64,000 nucleotides of DNA. Origin: Colletes latitarsis. Its lineage: Eukaryota > Arthropoda > Insecta > Hymenoptera > Colletidae. The stretch lies in contig NC_135137.1 of NCBI RefSeq assembly GCF_051014445.1, forward strand, positions 15,067,501-15,131,500, given 5' to 3'. How positions within the stretch are numbered: the first letter of the stretch is position 1; every line of letters starts with the position of its first letter. Under the pieces are notes generated by a model. The model was not told the origin of the DNA. It saw only the letters and a program-made list of their open reading frames with translations, and searched no databases. This document shows positions 21,401 to 37,100 of this stretch, piece by piece. The translations under genes and the position numbers were made by a program.

Positions 21401-23632
21401 CTGAAACAGTCAATTAATCCAGGTTCCGGTTAATATTTTATTGGAAAACGCCGGTTATGACTGGGTTAGTTCTGGTGTTTGCAATCATCTGGCTAATATT
21501 TTCGCATTTTTTGCATACTTGTTGGCCAGATCGTGGCCTTTTACTGGTTTGGATCACGTAGTAATGTGGAACCACTCCAAAACAGTCAATGAAGCCTGTT
21601 TTCGTTCAATATTTTAGAGGATAACACCGGTTAGGTCTGGGTTACCTCTGATATTTGCAATCATCCGGCTCGTACATTCGCATTTTTCGCATACTTGTTG
21701 GCCAGATCCTGGCCTTTTTCTGGTTTGGATGACGTAGTAATGTGATACCACACTGAAACAGTCTCTTAAACCTGGGTGCGATTAATATTTTACAGGATAA
21801 CGCCGGTTATGTCTGGGTTAGTTCTGGTTACTGTAATCATCTGGCTAATATTTTCGCATTTTTTGCATACTTGTTGGCCAGATCGTGGCCTTTTTCTGGT
21901 TTGGATCACGTAGTAATGTGGTACCACACCGAAACAGTCAACGAAGCCTGTTATCGTTCAATATTTTAGAGGATAACACCGGGTACGTCTGGGATACGTC
22001 TGATATTTGCTATCATCTAGCTCATACTTTCGCATTTTTCGCATACTTGTTGGCCAGATCCTGGCCTTTTTCTGGTTTGGATGACGTAGTAATGTGATAC
22101 CACACTGAAACAGTCTCTTAAACCTGGGTGCGATTAATATTTTACAGGATAACGCCGGTTATGTCTGGGTTAGTTCTGGTTACTGTAATCATCTGGCTCA
22201 TACTTTCGCATTTTTCGCATACTTGTTGGCCAAATCGTGGCCTTTTTCTGGTTTGGATCACGTAGTAATGTGGTACCACACCAAAACAGTCAATGAAGCC
22301 TGTTTTCGTTCAATATTTTAGAGGATAACACCGGTTAGGTCTGGGTTACCTCTGATATTTGCAATCATCTGGCTCGTACATTCGCATTTTTCGCATACTT
22401 GTTGGACAGGTTCTGGATTTCCTCTGGTTTGAACCACGTAGTAATGTGGTACCACAACGAAACAGTCAATTAAACCTAGATGCGGTTAATATTTTGGAGG
22501 ATAACGCCGGTTATGTCTGGGTTAGGTCTGGTATTTGCCTTCATCTAGCACATACTTTCGCATTTTTCGCATACTTGTTGGCCAGACCCTGGCCTTTTTC
22601 TGGTTTCGATGTCGTAGTAATGTGATACCACACTGAAACAGTCTCTTAAACCTGGTTGCGATTAATATTTTACAAGATAACGCCGGTTATGTCTGGGTTA
22701 GTTCTGGTATTTGTGATCATCTGATTCATACTTTGGTAATTTCCGCATACTTGAATGGCCAGATCCTGCGTTTTTTCTGGTTAGGATCACGTATTAATGT
22801 CGTACCACACCGAAACTGTCAATTCAACCTGGTTGCGATTAATATTTTAGAGGATAACACCGGCTAGGTCTGGGTTACGTCTGATATTTGCAATCATCTG
22901 GCTCGTACTTTCGCATTTTTCGCATACATGTTGGCCAGTTCCTGGGTTTCCTCTGGTTTGGATCACGTAGTAATGTGGTACCACACCGAAACAGTCAATT
23001 CAACCTCGTTTCGATCAATATCTTAGAGGATAACACTGGTTATGTTTGCGTTATGTCTGATATTTGCAATAAACTGGCTCATACCTTCGCATTTTTCGCA
23101 CACTTGTAAGCCAGATCCTGGGTTTTTTCTGCTTTGGATCTCGTAGTAATGTGGTACCACACTGAAGCTGTCAATTAAACCAGGTTCCGGTTAATATTTT
23201 ATTGGAAAACGCCGGTTATGACTGGGTTAGTTCTGGTGTTTGCAATCATCTGGCTAATATTTTCGCATTTTTTGCATACTTGTTGGCCAGATCGTGGCCT
23301 TTTTCTGGTTTGGATCACGTAGTAATGTGGTACCACACCAAAACAGTCAATGAAGCCTGTTTTCGTTAAATATTTTAGAGGATAACACCGGTTAGGTCTG
23401 GGTTACCTCTGATATTTGCAATCATCCGGCTCGTACATTCGCATTTTTCGCATACTTGTTGGACAGGTTCTGGATTTCCTCTGGTTTGGACCACGTAGTA
23501 ATGTGGTACCACAACGAAACAGTCAATTAAACCTAGTTGCGGTTAATAATTTGGTGGATAACGCCGGTTATGTCTGGGTTAGGTCTGGTATTTGCCTTCA
23601 TCTAGCTCATACTTTCGCATTTTTCGCATACT
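18405..23632 (+). repeat. Overlapping 14- and 17-monomer satellite duplications
   Basis: 18405-19931 recurs at about 20870-22397 (offset 2465 to 2466 bp, 14 monomers), and 19931-20637 recurs at 22926-23632 (offset 2995 bp, 17 monomers). The offset changes at one point (19931), which indicates two exchange events or monomer gain between copies. Copies differ at only a few positions per kb by eye. Confidence 0.78.
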
Positions 23633-23938
23633 TGTTGGTCAGATCCTGGCCTTTTTCTGGTTTGGATGACGTAGTAATGTGATACCACACTGAAACAGTC
23701 TCTTAAACCTGGTTGCGATTAATATTTTACAAGATAACGCCGGTTATGTCTGGGTTAGTTCTGGTATTTGTGATCATCTGGCTCATACTTTCGCAATTTC
23801 CGCATACTTGAATGGCCAGATCCTGCGTTTTTTCTAGTTAGGATCACGTATTAATGTCGTACCACACCGAAACAGACAATTCAACCTCGTTTCGATCAAT
23901 ATCTTAGAGGATAACACTGGTTATGTTTGCGTTATGTC

Positions 23939-26900
23939 TGATATTTGCAATCATCTGGCTCATACCTTCGCATTTTTCGCACACTTGTAAGCCAGATCCT
24001 GGGTTTTTTCTGCTTTGGATCTCGTAGTAATGTGGTACCACACTGAAGCTGTCAATTAAACCAGGTTCCGGTTAATATTTTATTGGAAAACGCCGGTTAT
24101 GACTGGGTTAGTTCTGGTGTTTGCAATCATCTGGCTAATATTTTCGCATTTTTTCCATACTTGTTGGCCAGATCGTGGCCTTTTTCTGGTTTGGATCACG
24201 TAGTAATGTGGTACCACACCAAAACAGTCAATGAAGCCTGTTTTCGTTCAATATTTTAGAGGATAACACCGGTTAGGTCTGGGTTACCTCTGATATTTGC
24301 AATCATCCGGCTCGTACATTCGCATTTTTCGCATACTTGTTGGACAGGTTCTGGATTTCCTCTGGTTTGGACCACGTAGTAATGTGGTACCACAACGAAA
24401 GAGTCAATTAAACCTAGTTGCGGTTAATAATTTGGTGGATAACGCCGGTTATGTCTGGGTTAGGTCTGGTATTTGCCTTCATCTAGCTCATACTTTCGCA
24501 TTTTTCGCTTACTTGCTGGTCAGATCCTGGCCTTTTTCTGGGTTGGATGACGTAGTAATGTGATACCACACTGAAACAGTCTCTTAAACCTGTGTGCGAT
24601 TAATATTTTAGAGGATAACGCCGGTTATGTCTGGGATAGGTCTGGTAATTGCCAACATCTAGCTCATACTTTCGTATTTTTCGCATACTTGTTAGACAGA
24701 TCCTGGCCTTTTTGCGGTTTGGATCACGCAGTAATGTGGTACCACACCGAAACAGTCAATCAAACTTAGTTGCGGTTAATATTTTGGAGGATAACGCCGG
24801 TTATGTCTGGGTTAGTTCTGGTAACTGTAATCATCTGGCTCATACTTTCGCATTTTTCGCATACTTGTTGTCCAGATCCTGGGTTTTTTCTGGTTTGGAT
24901 CAGGTAGTAATGTGGTTCCACAACGAAACAGTCAATTAAACCTGGTTGCGGTTAATATTTTGGAGGATAACGCCGGTTATGTCTGGGTTAGGTATGGTAT
25001 TTGACTTCATCTAGCTCATACTTTCGCATTTTTCGCATACTTGTTGGCCAGATCGTGGCCTTTATCTGGTTTGGATCACGTAGTAATATGGAACCACACT
25101 GAAACAGTCAATAGAACCTGGTTGCGATTAATATTTTAGAGGATAACACCGGTTAGGTCTGGGTTACGCCTGATATTTGCAATCATCTGGCTCGTACATT
25201 CGCATTTTTCGCATACTTGTTGGACAGGTTCTGGATTTCCTCTGGTTTGAACCACGTAGTAATGTGGTACCACAACGAAACAGTCAATTAAACCTAGTTG
25301 CGGTTAATATTTTGGAGGATAACGCCGGTTATGTCTGGGTTAGTTCTGGTAACTGTAATCATCTGGCTCATACTTTCGCATTTTTCGCATACTTGTTGTC
25401 CAGATCCTGGGTTTTTTCTGGTTTGGATCAGGTAGTAATGTGGTTCCACAACGGAACAGTCTATTAAACCCGGTTACGATTAATATGATACAGGATAACG
25501 CCGGTTAGGTCTGGTATTTGCCTTCATCTAGCACATACTTTCGCATTTTTCGCATACTTGTTGGCCAGACCCTGGCCTTTTTCTGGTTTCGATGACGTAG
25601 TAATGTGATACCACACTGAAACAGTCTCTTAAACCTGGTTGCGATTAATATTTTACAAGATAACGCCGGTTATGTCTGGGTTAGTTCTGGTATTTGTGAT
25701 CATCTGATTCATACTTTCGTAATTTCCGCATACTTGAATGGCCAGATCCTGCGTTTTTTCTGGTTAGGATCACGTATTAATGTCGTACCACACCGAAACA
25801 GTCAATTCAACCTGGTTGCGATTAATATTTTAGAGGATAACACCGGCTAGGTCTGGGTTACCTCTGATATTTGCAATCATCTGGCTCATACCTTCGCATT
25901 TTTCGCACACTTGTAAGCCAGATCCTGGGTTTTTTCTGCTTTGGATCTCGTAGTAATGTGGTACCACACTGAAGCTGTCAATTAAACCAGGTTCCGGTTA
26001 ATATTTTATTGGAAAACGCCGGTTATGACTGGGTTAGTTCTGGTGTTTGCAATCATCTGGCTAATATTTTCGCATTTTTTGCATACTTGTTGGCCAGATC
26101 GTGGCCTTTTTCTGGTTTGGATCACGTAGTAATGTGGTACCACACCAAAACAGTCAATGAAGCCTGTTTTCGTTCAATATTTTAGAGGATAACACCGGTT
26201 AGGTCTGGGTTACCTCTGATATTTGCAATCATCCGGCTCGTACATTCGCATTTTTCGCATACTTGTTGGACAGGTTCTGGATTTCCTCTGGTTTGGACCA
26301 CGTAGTAATGTGGTACCACAACGAAAGAGTCAATTAAACCTAGTTGCGGTTAATAATTTGGTGGATAACGCCGGTTATGTCTGGGTTAGGTCTGGTATTT
26401 GCCTTCATCTAGCTCATACTTTCGCATTTTTCGCTTACTTGTTGGTCAGATCCTGGCCTTTTTCTGGGTTGGATGACGTAGTAATGTATTACCACACTGA
26501 AACAGTCTCTTAAACCTGTGTGCGATTAATATTTTAGAGGATAACGCCGGTTATGTCTGGGATAGGTCTGGTAATTGCCAACATCTAGCTCATACTTTCG
26601 TATTTTTCGCATACTTGTTAGACAGATCCTGGCCTTTTTGCGGTTTGGATCACGCAGTAATGTGGTACCACACCGAAACAGTCAATCAAACTTAGTTGCG
26701 GTTAATATTTTGGAGGATAACGCCGGTTATGTCTGGGTTAGTTCTGGTAACTGTAATCATCTGGCTCATACTTACGCATTTTTCGCATACTTGTTGTCCA
26801 GATCCTGGGTTTTTTCTGGTTTGGATCAGGTAGTAATGTGGTTCCACAACGAAACAGTCAATTAAACCTGGTTGCGGTTAATATTTTGGAGGATAACGCC

Positions 26901-27620
26901 GGTTATGTCTGGGTTAGGTATGGTATTTGACTTCATCTAGCTCATACTTTCGCATTTTTCGCATACTTGTTGGCCAGATCGTGGCCTTTATCTGGTTTGG
27001 ATCACGTAGTAATATGGTACCACACTGAAACAGTCAATAGAACCTGGTTGCGATTAATATTTTAGAGGATAACACCGGTTAGGTCTGGGTTACGCCTGAT
27101 ATTTGCAATCATCTGGCTCGTACATTCGCATTTTTCGCATACTTGTTGGACAGGTTCTGGATTTCCTCTGGTTTGAACCACGTAGTAATGTGGTACCACA
27201 ACGAAACCGTCAATTAAACCTAGTTGCGGTTAATATTTTGGAGGATAACGCCGGTTATGTCTGGGTTAGGTCTGGTATTTGCCTTCATCTAGCACATACT
27301 TTCGCATTTTTCGCATACTTGTTGGCCAGACCCTGGCCTTTTTCTGGTTTCGATGACGTAGTAATGTGATACCACACTGAAACAGTCTCTTAAACCTGGT
27401 TGCGATTAATATTTTACAAGATAACGCCGGTTATGTCTGGGTTAGTTCTGGTATTTGTGATCATCTGATTCATACTTCCGTAATTTCCGCATACTTGAAT
27501 GGCCAGATCCTGCGTTTTTTCTGGTTAGGATCACGTATTAATGTCGTACCACACCGAAACAGTCAATTCAACCTGGTTGCGATTAATATTTTAGGGGATA
27601 ACGCCTGTTATGTCTGGGTT
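23939..27620 (+). repeat. 11-monomer (1926-bp) tandem satellite duplication
   Basis: 23939-25340 recurs at 25865-27266, offset 1926 bp. Beyond that the offset becomes 1761 bp because the first copy holds one extra shortened unit near 25507. The two copies are adjacent, consistent with unequal crossing over. Confidence 0.78.
25496..25520 (+). repeat. Shortened monomer variant lacking part of the GTCTGGGTTAG segment
   Basis: GCCGGTTAGGTCTGGTATTTG joins two segments normally about 11 bp further apart. The same lesion, preceded by GATTAATATGATACAGG, is found near 28664 and 30240, so one deleted monomer was spread by duplication. Confidence 0.75.
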
Positions 27621-30600
27621 AGTTCTGGTAATTGTAATGATCTGGCTCATGCTTTCGCATTTTTCGCATGCTTGGTGGCCAGATCCTGGGTTTTGTCTGG
27701 TTTGGATCACGTAGTAATGTAGTACCACACTGAAACAGTCAATTAAACCTGGTTGCGATAAATATTTTCGAGGAAAAACCGGTTATGTCTGGGTTTGTTC
27801 TGGTATTTGTAATCATCTGGCTCGTACTATCGCATTTCCCTCATACTTGTAGGCCAGATCCTGGCTTTTATCTGGTTTGGATCACGTAGTAATATGGTGC
27901 CACACTGAAACATTCAATTAAACCAGGTTCCGATTAATATTTTATTGGAAAACGCCGGTTACGTCTGGGTTAGTTCTGGAATTTGCAATCATCTGGCTAA
28001 TATTTTCGCATTTTTCGCATACTTGTAGGACAGATCCTGGGTTTTGTCTGGTTTGGATCACGTAGTAATGTTGTACCACACTGAAACAGTCAATTAAACT
28101 TCGTTCGGAATAATATTTTAGAGGATAACGCCGGTTATGTCTGGGTTAGGTCTGGTATTTGCAATCATCAGGCTCATACTTTCGCATTTTTCGCATACTT
28201 GTGGGCCAGATCCTGGCCTTTTTCAGGTTTGGATCTCGTAGTAATGTGGTACCACACCGAAACAGTTAATTGAACCTGGTTGCGATTAATATTTTAGAGG
28301 ATAACACCGGTTAGGTCTGGGTTACGCCTGATATTTGCAATCATCTGGCTCGTACTTTCGCATTTTTCGCATACTTGTTGGCCAGGTCCTGGGTTTCCTC
28401 TGGTTTGGATCACGTAGTAATGTGGGACCACGACGAAACAGTCAATCAAACTTAGTTGCGGTTAATATTTTGGAGGATAACGCCGGTTATGTCTGGGTTA
28501 GTTCTGGTAACTGTAATCATCTGGCTCATACTTTCGCATTTTTCGCATACTTGTTGTCCAGATCCTGGGTTTTTTCTGGTTTGGATCAGGTAGTAATGTG
28601 GTTCCACAACGGAACAGTCTATTAAACCCGGTTACGATTAATATGATACAGGATAACGCCGGTTAGGTCTGGTATTTGCCTTCATCTAGCACATACTTTC
28701 GCATTTTTCGCATACTTGTTGGCCAGACCCTGGCCTTTTTCTGGTTTCGATGACGTAGTAATGTGATACCACACTGAAACAGTCTCTTAAACCTGGTTGC
28801 GATTAATATTTTACAAGATAACGCCGGTTATGTCTGGGTTAGTTCTGGTATTTGTGATCATCTGATTCATACTTTCGTAATTTCCGCATACTTGAATGGC
28901 CAGATCCTGCGTTTTTCCTGGTTAGGATCACGTATTAATGTCGTACCACACCGAAACAGTCAATTCAACCTGGTTGCGATTAATATTTTAGAGGATAACA
29001 CCGGCTAGGTCTGGGTTACGTCTGATATTTGCAATCATCTGGCTCGTACTTTCGCATTTTTCGCATACTTGTTGGCCAGTTCCTGGGTTTCCTCTGGTTT
29101 GGATCACGTAGTAATGTGGTACCACAACGAAACAGTCAATTAAACCTAGTTCCGATTAATATTTTAGAGGAAAACACCGGTTATGACTGGGTTAGTTCTG
29201 GTATTTGTGATCATCTGGCTCATACTTTCGCAATTTCCGCATACTTGAATGGCCAGATCCTGCGTTTTTTCTAGTTAGGATCACGTATTAATGTCGTACC
29301 ACACCGAAACAGTCAATTCAACCTCGTTTCGATCAATATCTTAGAGGATAACACTGGTTATGTTTGCGTTATGTCTGATATTTGCAATCATCTGGCTCAT
29401 ACCTTCGCATTTTTCGCACACTTGTAAGCCAGATCCTGGGTTTTCTCTGCTTTGGATCTCGTAGTAATGTGGTACCACACTAAAACAGTCAATTAAACCA
29501 GGTTCCGGTTAATATTTTATTGGAAAACGCCGGTTATGACTGGGTTAGTTCTGGTGTTTGCAATCATCTGGCTAATATTTTCGCATTTTTTGCATACTTG
29601 TTGGCCAGATCGTGGCCTTTATCTGGTTTGGATCACGTAGTAATATGGTACCACACTGAAACAGTCAATCAAACTTAGTTGCGGTTAATATTTTGGAGGA
29701 TAACGCCGGTTATGTCTGGGATAGGTCTGGTAATTGCCAACATCTAGCTCATACTTTCGCATTTTTCGCATACTTGTTGGCCAGATCGTGGCCTTTATCT
29801 GGTTTGGATCACGTAGTAATATGGTACCACACTGAAACAGTCAATTGAACCTGGTTGCGATTAATATTTTAGAGGATAACACCGGTTAGGTCTGGGTTAC
29901 GCCTGATATTTGCAATCATCTGGCTCGTACTTTCGCATTTTTCGCATACTTGTTGGCCAGGTCCTGGGTTTCCTCTGGTTTGGATCACGTAGTAATGTGG
30001 GACCACGACGAAACAGTCAATCAAACTTAGTTGCGGTTAATATTTTGGAGGATAACGCCGGTTATGTCTGGGTTAGTTCTGGTAGCTGTAATCATCTGGC
30101 TCATACTTTCGCATTTTTCGCATACTTGTTGTCCAGATCCTGGGTTTTTTCTGGTTTGGATCAGGTAGTAATGTGGTTCCACAACGGAACAGTCTATTAA
30201 ACCCGGTTACGATTAATATGATACAGGATAACGCCGGTTAGGTCTGGTATTTGCCTTCATCTAGCACATACTTTCGCATTTTTCGCATACTTGTTGGCCA
30301 GATCGTGGCCTTTTTGCGGTTTGGATCACGCAGTAATGTGGTACCACACCGAAACAGTCAATCAAACTTAGTTGCGGTTAATTTTTTGGAGGATAACGCC
30401 GGTTATGTCTGGGTTAGTTCTGGTAACTGTAACCATCTGGCTCATACTTTCGCATTTTTCGCATACTTGTTGTCCAGATCCTGGGTTTTTTCTGGTTTGG
30501 ATCAGGTAGAAATGTGGTTCCACAACGAAACAGTCAATTAAACCTGGTTGCGGTTAATATTTTGGAGGATAACGCCGGTTATGTCTGGGTTAGGTATGGT

Positions 30601-31179
30601 ATTTGACTTCATCTAGCTCATACTTTCGCATTTTTCGCATACTTGTTGGCCAGATCGTGGCCTTTATCTGGTTTGGATCACGTAGTAATATGGTACCACA
30701 CTGAAACAGTCAATTGAACCTGGTTGCGATTAATATTTTAGAGGATAACACCGGTTAGGTCTGGGTTACGCCTGATATTTGCAATCATCTGGCTCGTACT
30801 TTCGCATTTTTCGCATACTTGTTGGCCAGGTCCTGGGTTTCCTCTGGTTTGGATCACGTAGTAATGTGGGACCACGACGAAACAGTCAATCAAACTTAGT
30901 TGCGGTTAATATTTTGGAGGATATCGCCGGTTATGTCTGGGTTAGGTATGGTATTTGACTTCATCTAGCTCATACTTTCGCATTTTTCGCATACTTGTTG
31001 GCCAGATCGTGGCCTTTATCTGGTTTGGATCTCGTAGTAATGTGGTACCACACCGAAACAGTTAATTGAACCTGGTTGCGATTAATATTTTAGGGGATAA
31101 CACCGGTTAGGTCTGGGTTAGGTCTGGTATTTACTTTCATCTAGCTCATACTTTCGCATTTTTCGCTTACTTGTTGGCC

Positions 31180-34100
31180 AGATCCTGGCCTTTTTCTGGT
31201 TTGGATCACGTAGTGATGTGGTACCACACCGAAACAGTCAATGAAGCCTGTTATCGTTCAATATTTTAGAGGACAACACCGTTTATGTCTGGGTTAGGTC
31301 TGGTATTTGCAACCATCTGGCTCATACTTTCGCATTTTTCGCATATTTGTTGGCCAGATCCCGGGCTTTTCTGGTTTGGAACACGTAGTAATGTGGTACC
31401 ACACACAAACAGTCAATTAAACCTGGTTGCGACTAATGTTTTAGAGGATAACGCCGGTTATGTCTGGGTTAGGTCTGGTATTTGCCTTCATCTAGCTCAT
31501 AATTTCGCATTTTTTGCTTACTTGTTGGTCACATCCTGGCCTTCTTCTGGTTTGGATGACGTAGTAATGTGATACCACACTGAAACAGTCTCTTAAACCT
31601 GGGTGCGATTAATATTTTAGAGGATAACGCCGGTTATGTCTGGGATAGGTCTGGTAATTGCCAACATCTAGCTCATACTTTCGCATTTTTCGCATACTTG
31701 TTAGACAGATCCTGGCCTTTTTGCGGTTTGGATCACGCAGTAATGTGGTACCACACCGAAGCAGTCAATCAAACTTAGTTGCGGTTAATATTTTGGAGGA
31801 TAACGCCGGTTATGTCTGGGTTAGTTCTGGTAACTGTAATCATCTGGCTCATACTTTCGCATTTTTCGCATACTTGTTGTCCAGATCCTGGGTTTTTTCT
31901 GGTTTGGATCAGGTAGTAATGTGGTTCCACAACGAAACAGTCTATTAAACCCGGTTACGATTAATATGACACAGGATAACGCCGGTTATGTCTGGGTAAG
32001 GTCTGGTATTTGCAATCATCTGCCCCATACTTTCGCATGCTTGCAGGCGAGATCCTGGGTTTTTTTCTGGTTAGGATCACGTATTAAAGTCGTACCACAC
32101 TGAAACAGCCAATTAAACGTGGTTGCGATTAATATTTTAGAGGAAAAACCGGTTATGTCTGGGTTTGTTCTGGTATTTGTAATCATCTGGCTCGTACTAT
32201 CGCATTTTCCTCATACTTGTAGGCCAGATCCTGGCCTGTATCTGGTTTGGATCACGTAGTAATATGGTGCCACACTGAAACAGTCAATTAAACCAGGTTC
32301 CGATTAATATTTTATTGGAAAACGCCGGTTATGTCAGGGTTAGTTCTGGTATTTCCAATCATCTGGCTAATATTTTCGCATTTTTCGCATACTTGCTGGA
32401 CAGATCTTGGGTTTTGTCTGGTTTGGTTCACGTAGTAATGTGGTACCACACTATAACAGTCAATTAAACCTTGTTCGGATTAATATTTTAGAGGATAACG
32501 CCGGTTATGTCTGGGTTAGGTCTGGTATTTGCAATCATCTGCCTCATACTTTCGCATTTTTCGCATACTTGTGGGCCAGACCCCGGCCTTTTTCCGGTTT
32601 CGATCACGTAGTAATGTGGTACCACACCGCAAGAGTCAATTAAACCTGGTTGCGGTTAATATTTTGGAGGATCACGCCGGTTATGTCTGGGTGAGGTCTG
32701 GTATTTGCAATCATCTGCCTCATACTTTCGCATTTTTCGCATACTTGTGGGCCAGACCCTGGCCTTTTTCCGGTTTGGTTCACGTAGTAATGTGGTACCA
32801 CACAGAAACAGTCAATTAAACCTGGTTGCGGTTAATATTTTGGAGGATAACGCCGGTTATGTCTGGGTTAGGTCTGGTATTTGACTTCATCTAGCTCATA
32901 CTATCACATTTCTCTCATACTTGTAGGCCAGATCCTGGCCTTTATCTGGTTTGGATCACGTAGTGATGTGGTACCACAGCGAAACAGTCAATGAAGCCTG
33001 TTATCGTTCAATATTTTAGAGGACAACACCGGTTATGTCTGGGTTAGGTCTGGTGTTTGCCTTCATCTTGCTCATACTTTCGCATTTTTCGCATATTTGT
33101 TGGCCAGATCCTGGCCTTTTTCTGGTTTGGATCACGTAGTAATGTGGTACCACACACAAACAGTCAATTAAACCTGGTTGCGACTAATACTTTGGCGGAT
33201 AACGCCGGTTATGTCTGGGTTAGGTCTGGTATTTGCCTTCATCTAGGTCATACTTTCGCATTTTTCGCATACTTGTTGGCAAGATCCTGGCCTTTATCTG
33301 GTTTGGATGATGTAGTAATATGGTACCACACCGAAACAGTCAATGAAGCCTGTAATCGTTCAATATTTTAGAGGATAACACCGGCTAGGTCTGGGTTAGG
33401 TCTGGTATTTGCAATCATCTGGCTAATATTTTCGCATTTTTCGCATACTTGCTGGTCAGATCCTGGCCTTTTTCTGGTTTGGATCACGTAGTAATGTGGT
33501 ACCACACCGAAACAGTCAATTAAACCTGGTTGCGATTAATATTTTAGACGATAACAGCGGTTAGGTCTGGGTTACGTCTGATATTTGCAATCATCTGGCT
33601 CGTACTTTCGCATTTTTCGCATACTTGCAGGCCAGGTCCTGGGTTTCTTCTGGTTTGGATCACGTAGTAATGTGGTACCACAGCGAAACAGTCAATTAAA
33701 CCTAGTTGCGGTTAATATTTTGCAGGATAACGCCGGTTATGTCTGGGTTAGATCTGGTAACTGTAATCATCTGGCTCATACTTTCCCATTTTTCGCATAC
33801 TTGTTGGCCAGATCCTGGGTTTTTTCTGGTTTGGATCTGGTAGTAATGTGGTACCACACCCAAACAGTCTATTAAACCCGGTTGCGCTTAACATGATACA
33901 GGATAACGCCGGTTAGGTCTGGGTTAGTTCTGGTATTTGTAATCATCTGGCTCGTACTATGACATTTCTCTCATACATGTAGGCCAGATCCTGGCCTTTA
34001 TCTGGTTTGGATCACGTAGTAATATGGTGCCACACTGAAACAGTCAATTAAACCAGGATCCGATTAATATTTTATTGGAAAACGCCGCTTATGTCTGGGT

Positions 34101-37100
34101 TAGTTCTGGTATTTGCAATCATCTGGCTAATATTTTCGCATTTTTCGCGTACTTGTTGGACAGATCCTGGGTTTTGTCTGGTTTGGATCACGTAGTAATT
34201 TGGTACCACACTGAAATAGTCAATTAAATCTGTTTCGGATTAATATTTTAGAGGATAACGCCGGTTATGTCTGGGTTAGGTCTGGTATTTGCAATCATCT
34301 GCCTCATACTTTCGCATTTTTCGCATACTTGTGGGCCAGACCCTGGCCTTTTTCCGGTTTGGATCACGTAGTAATGTGGTACCACACCGAAACAGTCAAT
34401 TAAACCTGGTTGCGACTAATATTTTGGCGGATAACGCCGGTTATGTCTGGGTTAGGTCTGGTATTTGCCTTCATCTAGGTCATACTTTCGCATTTTTCGC
34501 ATACTTGTTGGCAAGATCCTGGCCTTTTTCTGGTTTGGATCACGTAGTGATGTGGTACCACACCGAAACAGTCAATGAAGCCTGTAATCGTTCAATATTT
34601 TAGAGGACAACACCGGTTATGTCTGGGTTTGGTCTGGTATTTGCAACCATCTGGCTCATACTTTCGCATTTTTCGCATATTTGTTGGCCAGATCCCGGGC
34701 TTTTCTGGTTTGGATCACGTAGTAATGTGGTACCACACACAAACAGTCAATTAAACCTGGTTGCGACTAATATTTTAGAGGATAACGCCGGTTATGTCTG
34801 GGTTAGGTCTGGTATTTGCCTTCATCTAGCTCATAATTTCGCATTTTTTGCTTACTTGTTGGTCACATCCTGGCCTTTTTCTGGTTTGGATGACGTAGTA
34901 ATGTGATAGCACACTGAAACAGTCTCTTAAACCTGGGTGCGATTAATATTTTAGAGGATAACGCCGGTTATGTCTGGGATAGGTCTGGTAATTGCCAACA
35001 TCTAGCTCATACTTTCGCATTTTTCGCATACTTGTTAGACAGATCCTGGCCTTTTTGCGGTTTGGATCACGCAGTAATGTGGTACCACACCGAAACAGTC
35101 AATCAAACTTAGTTGCGGTTAATATTCTGGAGGATAACGCCGGTTATGTCTGGGTTAGTTCTGGTAACTGTAATCATCTGGCTCATACTTTCGCATTTTT
35201 CGCATACTTGTTGGCCAGATCGTGGCCTTTATCTGGTTTGGATCACGTAGTAATATGGTACCACACTGAAACAGTCAATTGAACCTGGTTGCGATTAATA
35301 TTTTAGAGGATAACGCCGGTTATGTCTGGGTTAGTTCTGGTAACTGTAATCATCTGGCTCATACTTTCGCATTTTTCGCATACTTGTTGTCCAGATCCTG
35401 GGTTTTTTCTGGTTTGGATCAGGTAGTAATGTGGTTCCACAACGAAACAGTCTATTAAACCCGGTTACGATTAATATGACACAGGATAACGCCGGTTATG
35501 TCTGGGTAAGGTCTGGTATTTGCAATCATCTGCCCCATACTTTCGCATGCTTGCAGGCGAGATCCTGGGTTTTTTTCTGGTTAGGATCACGTATTAAAGT
35601 CGTACCACACTGAAACAGCCAATTAAACGTGGTTGCGATTAATATTTTAGAGGAAAAACCGGTTATGTCTGGGTTTGTTCTGGTATTTGTAATCATCTGG
35701 CTCGTACTATCGCATTTTCCTCATACTTGTAGGCCAGATCCTGGCCTGTATCTGGTTTGGATCACGTAGTAATATGGTGCCACACTGAAACAGTCAATTA
35801 AACCAGGTTCCGATTAATATTTTATTGGAAAACGCCGGTTATGTCAGGGTTAGTTCTGGTATTTCCAATCATCTGGCTAATATTTTCGCATTTTTCGCAT
35901 ACTTGCTGGACAGATCTTGGGTTTTGTCTGGTTTGGTTCACGTAGTAATGTGGTACCACACTATAACAGTCAATTAAACCTTGTTCGGATTAATATTTTA
36001 GAGGATAACGCCGGTTATGTCTGGGTTAGGTCTGGTATTTGCAATCATCTGCCTCATACTTTCGCATTTTTCGCATACTTGTGGGCCAGACCCCGGCCTT
36101 TTTCCGGTTTCGATCACGTAGTAATGTGGTACCACACCGCAAGAGTCAATTAAACCTGGTTGCGGTTAATATTTTGGAGGATCACGCCGGTTATGTCTGG
36201 GTGAGGTCTGGTATTTGCAATCATCTGCCTCATACTTTCGCATTTTTCGCATACTTGTGGGCCAGACCCTGGCCTTTTTCCGGTTTGGTTCACGTAGTAA
36301 TGTGGTACCACACAGAAACAGTCAATTAAACCTGGTTGCGGTTAATATTTTGGAGGATAACGCCGGTTATGTCTGGGTTAGGTCTGGTATTTGACTTCAT
36401 CTAGCTCATACTATCACATTTCTCTCATACTTGTAGGCCAGGTCCTGGCCTTTATCTGGTTTGGATCACGTAGTGATGTGGTACCACAGCGAAACAGTCA
36501 ATGAAGCCTGTTATCGTTCAATATTTTAGAGGACAACACCGGTTATGTCTGGGTTAGGTCTGGTGTTTGCCTTCATCTTGCTCATACTTTCGCATTTTTC
36601 GCATATTTGTTGGCCAGATCCTGGCCTTTTTCTGGTTTGGATCACGTAGTAATGTGGTACCACACACAAACAGTCAATTAAACCTGGTTGCGACTAATAC
36701 TTTGGCGGATAACGCCGGTTATGTCTGGGTTAGGTCTGGTATTTGCCTTCATCTAGGTCATACTTTCGCATTTTTCGCATACTTGTTGGCAAGATCCTGG
36801 CCTTTATCTGGTTTGGATGATGTAGTAATATGGTACCACACCGAAACAGTCAATGAAGCCTGTAATCGTTCAATATTTTAGAGGATAACACCGGTTAGGT
36901 CTGGGTTAGGTCTGGTATTTGCAATCATCTGGCTAATATTTTCGCATTTTTCGCATACTTGCTGGTCAGATCCTGGCCTTTTCCTGGTTTGGATCACGTA
37001 GTAATGTGGTACCACACCGAAACAGTCAATTAAACCTGGTTGCGGTTAATATTTTGCAGGATAACGCCGGTTATGTCTGGGTTAGATCTGGTAACTGTAA

